From an uncultured Salinimicrobium sp. (GTDB lineage Bacteria > Bacteroidota > Bacteroidia > Flavobacteriales > Flavobacteriaceae), in the NCBI GenBank assembly GCA_946887025.1, contig CAMPJY010000024.1, positions 1-21,175 of the forward strand: a stretch of 21,175 bases of DNA. Direction: 5' to 3'. Every line of letters starts with the position of its first letter. Within the stretch, counting starts at the first letter, position 1. The notes beneath the pieces were generated by a model, which saw only the letters and a program-made list of their open reading frames with translations, did no database searches and had not been told where the DNA came from. Made by a program: the position numbers and the translations under genes. Below are positions 6,902 to 13,167 of this stretch, one piece after another.

Positions 6902-6954
6902 TTCGGGGAATACTTTTAAATTTTGTTCTTTTGCTAACTTTAAGTAAAAAAATA

Positions 6955-8091
6955 GTGGCAAACTTTGATGATATTCGATTTTATGAGGATGCGGAGGTAA
7001 ATGAGTCCCTGCAGCATTATGTGAAACACCCGATGATACGGGCCTTGCTGCAGTTCAGCTTTCCGGAACTCAGCTGGGATGAGATCGAAAAAAGAGTGCT
7101 TGCCTGTAATTCCATCCGGGATTTCCAGACCTCAGTCATCTATTATTCCGTCCAGAAGGTCCTTGAAAAAAGCTCTGAAGGCCTTAATTATTCAGGATTT
7201 GACGAGCTCAAAAGCGGGGAAGCCTATTTATTTATTTCCAATCACCGAGATATCATCCTGGATACCTCTCTCTTAAATTGTGTTCTGTTCGAAACCGACC
7301 TCGTCATGACGGCTTCGGCAATAGGTGATAATCTGGTGAAGAAACCATTCCTGCTGGCCCTGTCAAAACTAAACCGGAACTTCCTTGTGAAGCGAGGCCT
7401 GGGGCCGAGGGAAATGCTGAAAAGTTCCCAAAAGCTTTCCGAATATATCAGCAAACTGCTGCTGCAGGACAAGCGTTCCGTGTGGATGGCCCAAAGGGAA
7501 GGCCGCACCAAAGATGGAAGCGACCATACCCAGCAGGGTGTACTGAAAATGCTTGCCATGGCTAAGGAAGATCAGAGCATTGCTGAGTATTTTTCAAAAC
7601 TGAAGATCGTTCCCGTTTCCATTTCCTATGAATTTGATCCTACCGATGTACTGAAGATGCCGGAACTGCTGGCGAAGCGGATGGAACAGATCTATATTAA
7701 ATCTGCCAACGAGGATTTCAACTCCATACTTAAAGGGGCGCTTGGGCAAAAGGGCCGTATTCATATAAAGGCGGGAAAACCTATCTCCCGGGAAGTATTG
7801 ACGGAACTAGAGGAGGACTCAATTTCAGTAAACGATCATCTGCAACGGCTCAGCACCTTTCTCGATCAGGCAGTCCATAGGAACTACAAGCTCTGGCCAT
7901 CCAATTATATTGCCTTTGACCTGCTCGACGGGAAGAACAGCTTTTCCTGTTTTTATAATGATAAGGAAAAACGGCAGTTTGAACGCCGCCTGAAGAGGAG
8001 GGTTGATGCTTCAAATGAGCTCGCGGTGAATAGTTATCTGTTAATGTATGCCAATCCTGTAATCAATCAGCAAAAGCTTCATGAAGATTAA
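6955..8091 (+). CDS. Glycerolipid-type 1-acyltransferase (PlsB/PlsC superfamily)
   Basis: Predicted membrane-associated acyltransferase of phospholipid synthesis, 378 residues. The acyltransferase signature is YLFISNHRDIILD, with H97 and D103 (this start). This is H-x5-D rather than the usual H-x4-D; D99 (HRD) is also near. A later WMAQREGRTKDG segment (about residues 178-188) corresponds to the block III EGR/EGTR motif, and LKIVPVSISYEFDP resembles block IV. No clear transmembrane helix is seen. I chose the GTG at 6955 (VANFDDIRFYED) because it follows an AAAAAAATA leader and a near -7 box (TAACTTTA, 6935-6942). A TTG start at 6931 would add eight residues and overlap that box. The gene overlaps ansA by 11 bases, indicating tight co-translation. 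Whether it acts on glycerol-3-phosphate, lysophosphatidate or another acceptor such as an ornithine lipid is not resolved. Confidence 0.83.
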   Translation: MANFDDIRFYEDAEVNESLQHYVKHPMIRALLQFSFPELSWDEIEKRVLACNSIRDFQTSVIYYSVQKVLEKSSEGLNYSGFDELKSGEAYLFISNHRDIILDTSLLNCVLFETDLVMTASAIGDNLVKKPFLLALSKLNRNFLVKRGLGPREMLKSSQKLSEYISKLLLQDKRSVWMAQREGRTKDGSDHTQQGVLKMLAMAKEDQSIAEYFSKLKIVPVSISYEFDPTDVLKMPELLAKRMEQIYIKSANEDFNSILKGALGQKGRIHIKAGKPISREVLTELEEDSISVNDHLQRLSTFLDQAVHRNYKLWPSNYIAFDLLDGKNSFSCFYNDKEKRQFERRLKRRVDASNELAVNSYLLMYANPVINQQKLHED

Positions 8092-9109
8092 AGCGAACAT
8101 CCTTCTGTTATATACCGGTGGGACCATCGGGATGATCAAGGATTTCGAAACCGGTGCCCTGAAGGCTTTTAATTTTAATGAGCTGCTTCAGAATATTCCG
8201 GAGCTGAATCTGCTGGAGCATCATATTGACACGGTAAGTTTTGAGAGGCCTATAGACTCCTCTAACATGAATCTGAAGTTTTACCTGCAGATCGCTGAGA
8301 TCATTGAGGAGAACTATGATGCCTACGACGGATTTGTGGTGCTGCATGGGAGCGATACCATGTCCTACAGCGCTTCGGCCCTCAGCTTTATGTTCGAAAA
8401 CCTGGGGAAACCCATCATCTTTACGGGCTCGCAGTTGCCCATTGGGGACCTGCGGACCGATGCCAAGGAAAATCTTATTACCAGTATACAGATCGCGGGG
8501 TTGCAGCGGAATGGGAGACCTCAGATAAGTGAGGTGGGGCTTTATTTTGAATATAAATTGTACCGGGCCAACCGAACCACCAAGGTAAACGCAGAACATT
8601 TCCAGGCTTTCGCCTCCCCAAATTACCCTGCTCTGGTCCAGTCGGGAGTGCATCTGGCAGTAAACCAGACGGCCTTGTGGAAACGTCCTCCCGGGAGGAA
8701 GATGAAACTACACAAGACCTTGGACGATCAGATAGCGCTCGTAAAACTGTTTCCGGGAATTAACAAATCCATGCTGGAGCACATTTTTTCAAAGGAAGGT
8801 TTAAAGGGAATTGTGCTTGAGACCTATGGAAGTGGCAATGCGCCTACCGACGACTGGTTCGTGGATTTGCTGAAAAAAACCATTGCAAAGGGGGTGGTTA
8901 TTGTCAATGTCACCCAGTGTACCGGTGGAAGTGTGGCTATGGGACAATACGAAACCAGTTCCCAGCTCAAAAAACTGGGGGTAGTCTCGGGAAAAGACAT
9001 TACCACAGAGGCAGCAGTGGCAAAAATGATGTATCTGTTAGCCAGGAATTTATCTCCAAAAGTGTTTAAAACTATTTTCGAAACCTCAATTAGAGGGGAA
9101 ATGTTATAA
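8081..9109 (+). CDS. ansA: Type I L-asparaginase
   Basis: Hydrolyses L-asparagine to aspartate and ammonia; 342 residues and without a signal peptide, so cytoplasmic as for AnsA (type I). LLLYTGGTIGMIKD at the N-terminus holds the nucleophile T15. VLHGSDTMSYSASAL (88-102) holds T93 and D92 of the second triad. LYRANRTTKVNAEHFQAF carries K168, corresponding to the catalytic lysine of E. coli AnsA. The C-terminal domain has the GIVLETYGSGNAP and NVTQCTGGSVAMGQYETS segments typical of the family. The ATG overlaps the last 11 bases of the acyltransferase gene. A tRNA gene follows after 92 bases. A small GGGGA-TTTT-TCCCC hairpin at 9174-9187 has no T-tract and is a weak terminator at best. Confidence 0.95.
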   Translation: MKIKANILLLYTGGTIGMIKDFETGALKAFNFNELLQNIPELNLLEHHIDTVSFERPIDSSNMNLKFYLQIAEIIEENYDAYDGFVVLHGSDTMSYSASALSFMFENLGKPIIFTGSQLPIGDLRTDAKENLITSIQIAGLQRNGRPQISEVGLYFEYKLYRANRTTKVNAEHFQAFASPNYPALVQSGVHLAVNQTALWKRPPGRKMKLHKTLDDQIALVKLFPGINKSMLEHIFSKEGLKGIVLETYGSGNAPTDDWFVDLLKKTIAKGVVIVNVTQCTGGSVAMGQYETSSQLKKLGVVSGKDITTEAAVAKMMYLLARNLSPKVFKTIFETSIRGEML

Positions 9110-9201
9110 AATTAACGCCCAAGATTTTCCCTATTTGTAATTTTTTTCGTTATTTGGCGCACTATTGGAAAAAGGGGATTTTTCCCCGAATCCTGAAATT
9201 T

Positions 9202-9289
9202 AGAGAGGTGGCCGAGTGGTCGAAGGCGCACGCCTGGAAAGTGTGTATACGCCAAAAGCGTATCGAGGGTTCGAATCCCTTCCTCTCTG
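9202..9289 (+). tRNA. tRNA-Ser (anticodon GGA)
   Basis: The acceptor stem AGAGAGG (9202-9208) pairs with CCTCTCT (9282-9288); G9289 is the discriminator base. The D-arm is GCC...GGC. The anticodon stem CACGC/GTGTG closes the loop CTGGAAA, giving GGA (reads UCC/UCU). A long class II variable arm, ATACGC-CAAAA-GCGTAT, confirms serine. The T-arm loop is TTCGAAT. The 3' CCA is not encoded (CTG follows), as is common in this phylum. Confidence 0.97.
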
Positions 9290-9292
9290 CTG

Positions 9293-9324
9293 TTGTTTTT
9301 ATTAAATAAATATTTATATCTTTA
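9293..9324 (+). promoter_or_regulatory. Promoter of the exbB operon
   Basis: A TTG -33 box (9293-9295), 21 bases, then TATCTTTA (9317-9324), which differs from TAnnTTTG only at the last base. The expected start near 9330 leaves about 28 bases before the exbB ATG. It begins four bases after the tRNA gene, so read-through from the tRNA is possible. Confidence 0.6.
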
Positions 9325-9357
9325 ACCCGTTAACTAATTAAATTAAGACAAATACTA

Positions 9358-10161
9358 ATGAAAAGATTATTTTCAACTTTGGTAATCGCTACGATTATGG
9401 TATTCGGAGCCGTAAATGTAAATGCGACAAACAGTACGAATGCATTGCCTGCTTCTGTAGTGACTTTCCTTCAGGATGAAGAAGCTCAGGCTGCAGCAGA
9501 CACAGCTCAGGAAGAATCTGTAGGCTTTCACCAGGAGCTAAAAACAAGATTTATTGAAGGAGGACCTGGATTTATGGGGGTTGTACTTCTTTGTTTGATC
9601 TTAGGGTTGGCGATTGCGATTGAAAGAATCATTTATTTGAACCTGGCTACTACCAACACTAAAAGACTGGCTCAGGATGTGGAAGATGCTTTGAACAGCG
9701 GAGGAATCGAAGCTGCCAAAGAAGTGTGCCGAAACACCAAAGGTCCTGTTGCTTCTATTTATTACCAAGGTCTTGACCGTGCAGACGAAAGTACTGAAGC
9801 TGCTGAGAAAGCTGTTGTTGCTTACGGTGGAGTTCAGATGGGGCAGTTGGAGAAAAACGTTTCATGGTTGAGTTTGTTTATCGCTCTGGCTCCAATGCTT
9901 GGATTCTTGGGTACAGTAATCGGGATGATTATTGCCTTTGACCGTATTGAAGCAGCTGGTGACATGCAACCATCATTAGTAGCGGGAGGTATTAAAGTGG
10001 CCCTTCTTACTACTGTATTTGGTCTTATTGTTGCGATGATCCTTCAGGTGTTCTACAACTACATTATCGCTAAGATTGACAGTATCGTGAACGATATGGA
10101 AGATGCTTCCATTACTTTGATCGATATCCTTGTAGACTACAAGAACAAAAGAAGAGTATAA
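9358..10161 (+). CDS. exbB: MotA/TolQ/ExbB proton channel family protein
   Basis: Inner-membrane channel subunit of an ExbB-ExbD energy transducer, which uses the proton gradient to power TonB-dependent uptake at the outer membrane; 267 residues. An N-terminal hydrophobic stretch (about 5-22, LFSTLVIATIMVFGAVNVNA) looks like a signal peptide or extra helix, followed by an Ala/Glu-rich periplasmic segment. Three core helices are at about 72-92 (FMGVVLLCLILGLAIAIERI), 168-194 and 211-238. The conserved ALAPMLGFLGTVIGMIIAF block (176-194) holds the glycine/threonine channel residues. The stretch from about 97 to 165 would be the cytoplasmic loop. It is the first gene of a four-gene operon with 18-, 2- and 33-base gaps. 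ExbB versus TolQ cannot be separated by sequence here; the paired ExbDs favour ExbB. Confidence 0.92.
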   Translation: MKRLFSTLVIATIMVFGAVNVNATNSTNALPASVVTFLQDEEAQAAADTAQEESVGFHQELKTRFIEGGPGFMGVVLLCLILGLAIAIERIIYLNLATTNTKRLAQDVEDALNSGGIEAAKEVCRNTKGPVASIYYQGLDRADESTEAAEKAVVAYGGVQMGQLEKNVSWLSLFIALAPMLGFLGTVIGMIIAFDRIEAAGDMQPSLVAGGIKVALLTTVFGLIVAMILQVFYNYIIAKIDSIVNDMEDASITLIDILVDYKNKRRV

Positions 10162-10179
10162 TCAGACGAAAATTTTATT

Positions 10180-10623
10180 ATGACCATATATAAAGTATTA
10201 AAATATCTGGCAATCTTTATAGGCGTTATCAGTGCAGTACTCCTTGCTCGAGTACTGATGGCCGGTGACGAAGCTATTACAGACTCGCCAGATGTTCAGG
10301 CAAGCGTAGTGGATCCCTTCTTATGGGTTTCTTATATCGTGTTGTTCATCGTAATTGCACTTGTATTGTTCTATGTCATAAAGGGATTGTTCAGTGGAAA
10401 CATTAAGAAAACCCTTATTTCTGTGGGTGTCTTTGTTCTGATTCTGGCAATTTCCTATGCACTGGCAGGGAACGATATAATTTATGATAGAAATGACGTG
10501 GCAATGATCTCTGAATCCGGTTCAAAATGGGTTGGCGCAGGACTAATTGCTTTTTACATTCTTGGAGCCTTTGCAATTCTTGCAATGCTGTTTTCAGGAG
10601 TGACTAAAATTAAGAATAGATAA
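10180..10623 (+). CDS. Four-helix membrane protein of the exbB-exbD operon, function unknown
   Basis: A 147-residue integral membrane protein. Four hydrophobic segments are visible: about 8-27 (YLAIFIGVISAVLLARVLMA), 48-70 (FLWVSYIVLFIVIALVLFYVI), 78-98 and 117-141 (VGAGLIAFYILGAFAILAML). Short charged loops include one with DEAITDSPDVQ between helices 1 and 2 and one with DIIYDRNDVAMISESGS between 3 and 4. I recognise no catalytic or binding motif. It starts 18 bases after exbB and ends 2 bases before exbD, so it is translated with them. That suggests a role as an accessory or assembly subunit of the ExbB-ExbD complex, which is inference from position only. Confidence 0.85.
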   Translation: MTIYKVLKYLAIFIGVISAVLLARVLMAGDEAITDSPDVQASVVDPFLWVSYIVLFIVIALVLFYVIKGLFSGNIKKTLISVGVFVLILAISYALAGNDIIYDRNDVAMISESGSKWVGAGLIAFYILGAFAILAMLFSGVTKIKNR

Positions 10624-10625
10624 TT

Positions 10626-11231
10626 ATGGCAAAACGAGCAGCACCAGAAATCAATGCCGGTTCGATGGCGGATATTGCCTTCCTGCTCTTGATCTTCTTT
10701 TTGGTAACCACAACCATGGAGAGTGATAGCGGAATCAGCCGTAAGCTACCTCCTATGCAGGATGAGAACGTAGAGCCGCCAATCATTAAAGACAAGAATA
10801 TCTTTCAGGTAATTGTAAATGCCAACGATGAACTTCTTGTGGAAGATGAGTTGATGGAACTGCAGGATATCAGAGAAGCAGCAATCGCTTTCCTTGACAA
10901 TGGAGGAGGAGTTGGCCCTGAAGCCTGTACGTATTGTCAGGGTGCGGGAGATCCGAGTTCTTCTGACAATCCGGTGAAAGCAGTTATCATGCTTTCAAAT
11001 GACCGCGGGACAACCTATGGCACCTATATTTCGGTTCAAAACGAATTGGTAGCGGCATACAATTTCCTGAGAAATCGAACTGCGGAACAGTTGTACGGGA
11101 AGAGTTTTACCCAAATGGAAGCTGATTATGGAGATGTTAACTATCCCGGTAACAAAGAGACCTTGGAAGAGCAAATTGAAAAGGTAAGGGATATGTGGCC
11201 TCAGAAGCTTTCAGAAGCGGATAAAGGATAA
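10626..11231 (+). CDS. exbD: ExbD/TolR-family biopolymer transport protein with a CxxC insert
   Basis: A proton-channel partner of ExbB with one N-terminal helix and a periplasmic domain; 201 residues, longer than typical ExbD (about 140). The channel helix is SMADIAFLLLIFFLVTTTM (13-31), with the essential Asp at D16. A Pro-rich linker (LPPMQDENVEPPI) leads to the periplasmic ExbD fold (about 56-90). An insert follows with C101-x-x-C104 (ACTYCQGAGDPSSSDNP), then AVIMLSNDRGTTYGTYISVQNEL, which resembles the strand-helix end of ExbD. A C-terminal Glu/Lys tail follows. The CxxC may form a periplasmic disulfide or bind a metal; that is inference. Two exbD genes in tandem suggest that the ExbD dimer could be a heterodimer. 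Confidence 0.9.
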   Translation: MAKRAAPEINAGSMADIAFLLLIFFLVTTTMESDSGISRKLPPMQDENVEPPIIKDKNIFQVIVNANDELLVEDELMELQDIREAAIAFLDNGGGVGPEACTYCQGAGDPSSSDNPVKAVIMLSNDRGTTYGTYISVQNELVAAYNFLRNRTAEQLYGKSFTQMEADYGDVNYPGNKETLEEQIEKVRDMWPQKLSEADKG

Positions 11232-11264
11232 TTATTAAAAAGAACAATAAAATTTAATTGGCTT

Positions 11265-11747
11265 ATGTCTAAGTTCACAAAGAAAAAAAGTGCGGAACTT
11301 CCGGCTATTTCTACAGCATCCTTACCGGATATTGTATTTATGCTACTTTTCTTCTTCATGGTTGCGACCGTAATGAGGGAAAATACGCTGAAGGTGCAGA
11401 ACCAGCTTCCTTTCGCTGATCAGGTTGAGAAACTTGACAAAAAAGATCTGGTAATGTATATTTATGCCGGGAAACCAAGTGCGCGATATCAATCGAGCGT
11501 TGGTACTGAAGCACGAATCCAATTAAATGATAATTTTGCAACTGTTGATGAGATTCAGGCTTTCATTTATGCTGAAAGAGAGTCCAAACGGGAAGAACTT
11601 GTTCCGTTCCTCACCACTTCTTTAAAAGTGGATATGGATACCAATATGGGACTTGTGAGTGATATTAAAAAAGAGTTGAGGAAGGCGGAAGCGCTGAAGA
11701 TTAACTATACCACTCGTACCGGGGATGTTGCCCAAAATTTTGAATAA
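11265..11747 (+). CDS. exbD: Second ExbD/TolR-family protein
   Basis: 160 residues; a basic N-terminus (MSKFTKKKS) then the channel helix SLPDIVFMLLFFFMVATVM (19-37), with the conserved Asp D22. After a PFADQVEKLDKKDL linker the periplasmic part (about 60-145) has LVMYIYAG, ARIQLNDNFATVDEIQAFI and a C-terminal segment VDMDTNMGLVSDIKKELRKA, matching the beta-helix order of ExbD. It lacks the CxxC insert of its neighbour. It is separated from the first exbD by 33 bases and followed by a strong terminator, making it the last gene of the exbB operon. Confidence 0.9.
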   Translation: MSKFTKKKSAELPAISTASLPDIVFMLLFFFMVATVMRENTLKVQNQLPFADQVEKLDKKDLVMYIYAGKPSARYQSSVGTEARIQLNDNFATVDEIQAFIYAERESKREELVPFLTTSLKVDMDTNMGLVSDIKKELRKAEALKINYTTRTGDVAQNFE

Positions 11748-11766
11748 TTCGATTCATTTATAGTTG

Positions 11767-11804
11767 AAAATCCCCTTTCGGTCATACGGAAGGGGATTTT
11801 TTTT
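11767..11804 (+). terminator. Rho-independent terminator of the exbB-exbD operon
   Basis: AAAATCCCCTTTCG (11767-11780) pairs with CGGAAGGGGATTTT (11787-11800), 14 bp with one G-T pair, a six-base loop, and further T's (11801-11804). It starts 19 bases after the stop of the second exbD. Confidence 0.93.
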
Positions 11805-11830
11805 ATGAGGCAGTTTCTGTGCCGATGTTT

Positions 11831-11838
11831 TATATTTG
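11831..11838 (+). promoter_or_regulatory. -7 promoter box (TATATTTG) of the PorT-like gene
   Basis: Exact TAnnTTTG match, 18 bases before the ATG at 11857 and after the exbD terminator. No clear -33 TTG is visible at the normal distance. Confidence 0.6.
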
Positions 11839-11856
11839 TAGGTAAACCGCCCGCTG

Positions 11857-12567
11857 ATGAAAAAGTATTTGTTGTTTTTTTCTTTTCTATTCGCATTTCC
11901 ACTCTTTTCTTCTGCGCAGACGGAAACAAATTCGCTCACCAGTCCCGTAGACAGCCTTTACAGAGAGGATCAGTTTTATCTTGGGTTTACGTATAATATT
12001 CTTACCGATATGCCTGAGGAAGTATCTGCCTCAGGTTTTTCAGGAGGCTTTCATGCGGGGTTTATCCGGGACTTCCCAATCAACCGGAAAAGGAATGTAG
12101 CCATAGGGGCAGGTCTCGGATGGTCTGTGAATTCGTATGGGCATACGCTTTTTATTGGGGAAGAAGCCAACACGGAAGAGACCATTTTTATGTCTTTGGA
12201 AGGGTTGGATATTAATTATGACACCAACAGGATCACTACATATTCTGTAGAGATGCCCCTTCAGTTCAGATGGCGCACCTCCACTTTTGACTCACATAAG
12301 TTCTGGAGGATCTATACGGGGCTGCAGCTGGGTTATGTGTATCAGTTTCAAACGAATTTTGTGCAACCCGGGAATACGGTGCGACAGTCTGATGTGCCTG
12401 AATTTGACAGATTCCGCCTGGGCGCCACTTTTGCCTTTGGCTATAATACCTTTAACTTCCATTTTTACTATGGCCTGAACCCTTTCTTCGGTGAGGAAGC
12501 ACAACTGAATGGGCAGGATATCGGGATGAATGCCGTGAGAGTGGGCCTGATGTTCTTTATCCTATAA
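11857..12567 (+). CDS. PorT-like outer-membrane beta-barrel protein
   Basis: 236 residues; signal peptide MKKYLLFFSFLFAFPLFSSA, with probable cleavage just before or after the Q21. The rest alternates polar and aromatic residues with Gly turns (FYLGFTYNILTD, NVAIGAGLGWSVNSYGHTLFIGE, RIYTGLQLGYVYQFQTNFV, RLGATFAFGYNTFNFHFYYGLNPFF) and ends in a typical barrel strand, VRVGLMFFIL. Length and pattern fit the porin-family/PorT type seen in Bacteroidota, where the best-known member is needed for type IX secretion and gliding. Sequence alone does not show this is that orthologue. Position next to the exbB-exbD operon suggests a link to outer-membrane energisation, but it has its own promoter and a terminator separates them. 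Its last 6 bases overlap the 3' end of the convergent membrane protein gene. Confidence 0.78.
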   Translation: MKKYLLFFSFLFAFPLFSSAQTETNSLTSPVDSLYREDQFYLGFTYNILTDMPEEVSASGFSGGFHAGFIRDFPINRKRNVAIGAGLGWSVNSYGHTLFIGEEANTEETIFMSLEGLDINYDTNRITTYSVEMPLQFRWRTSTFDSHKFWRIYTGLQLGYVYQFQTNFVQPGNTVRQSDVPEFDRFRLGATFAFGYNTFNFHFYYGLNPFFGEEAQLNGQDIGMNAVRVGLMFFIL

Positions 12568-13167
12568 CCAGTAATTCAGGACGAGCAATTGGGGTAGTAT
12601 CCCCATCATAAATCCCAGGGCCAGTTCGGCATAGGAGTGGGCCTTGTAGTGAAGTCTGGAGGTGGCAGTCAACCCGATGATTGCCAGAAAGAAGCTTATT
12701 GTGTAAATGAGGTTCAGGTTGTAATATATGCTCAGGGCGATGAGGAACATGATGAATCCCCCCAGTCCCATCATATGCAGGCTGATCTTGATCCTGAAAA
12801 GTACAAGTACCAGCCCGCCAATCGAGGAAAAGAAAATCCCCAGGAAGTAATAATACAATTCGGGATAGTCGAAAGCATCTATGACAAATTCTATGACCAC
12901 CAGGTTTATGGCAGCATAGAACAGAAGGGGCCATCTTCGCTCCTCCACCTCCTCAAGGAAATAAGATTTAGCCTTTCCCAGGGTCTTCAGCAGAAAATAA
13001 AAGACAATAGGAATAAAAAGCGTCATAATGGCAATAGCCATTATCTTGGTTCTAACGATCTCTTGAGGGAAAAACCTTGGTGTGATAAGGAAATACAGCA
13101 AAGTGCCCAGAAAAGGCATCCATAGTGGGTGGAAGACATATGAAACTGCCTTGATCAGAAAGTTCAT
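12562..13167 (-). CDS. Membrane protein with degenerate PAP2 phosphatase motifs
   Basis: 201 residues with about six hydrophobic segments: about 8-28, 41-61, 80-97, 103-123, 133-148 and 153-167, plus a hydrophobic C-terminus. Elements in the order of the PAP2 (lipid phosphatase) signature are visible: KSYFLEEVEERRWP (67-80, like the K...RP block), ISLHMMG (S129, H131, like SGH), and SRLHYKAHSYAEL (S170, R171, H177, E181), which is the SR-x5-H-x3-D block with Glu in place of Asp. It may be an active lipid phosphatase or a decayed relative; I infer the fold only. The start is the ATG at 13167, overlapping the rpoN stop in TGATG; the TTG at 13170 is less likely. It is coupled to rpoN. Confidence 0.75.
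   Translation of the reverse strand: MNFLIKAVSYVFHPLWMPFLGTLLYFLITPRFFPQEIVRTKIMAIAIMTLFIPIVFYFLLKTLGKAKSYFLEEVEERRWPLLFYAAINLVVIEFVIDAFDYPELYYYFLGIFFSSIGGLVLVLFRIKISLHMMGLGGFIMFLIALSIYYNLNLIYTISFFLAIIGLTATSRLHYKAHSYAELALGFMMGILPQLLVLNYWL

Noticed and set aside
6931..6954. TTG start for the acyltransferase
   Set aside because: It would place the start before a -7-like box; the GTG at 6955 follows an A-rich leader and gives the expected FDDIR beginning.
9174..9187. Terminator after ansA
   Set aside because: The GGGGA/TCCCC stem is only five base pairs and has no T-tract after it, so I do not call it.
12562..12567. Convergent overlap of the PorT-like gene and the PAP2-like gene as a regulatory feature
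   Set aside because: A 6-base overlap of convergent stop codons is common in compact genomes, and no hairpin is seen there.
12637..13125. 162-codon frame on the plus strand opposite the PAP2-like gene
   Set aside because: The product is Gln/His/Lys-rich with no domain, while the minus-strand frame has clear helices and motifs and is coupled to rpoN.
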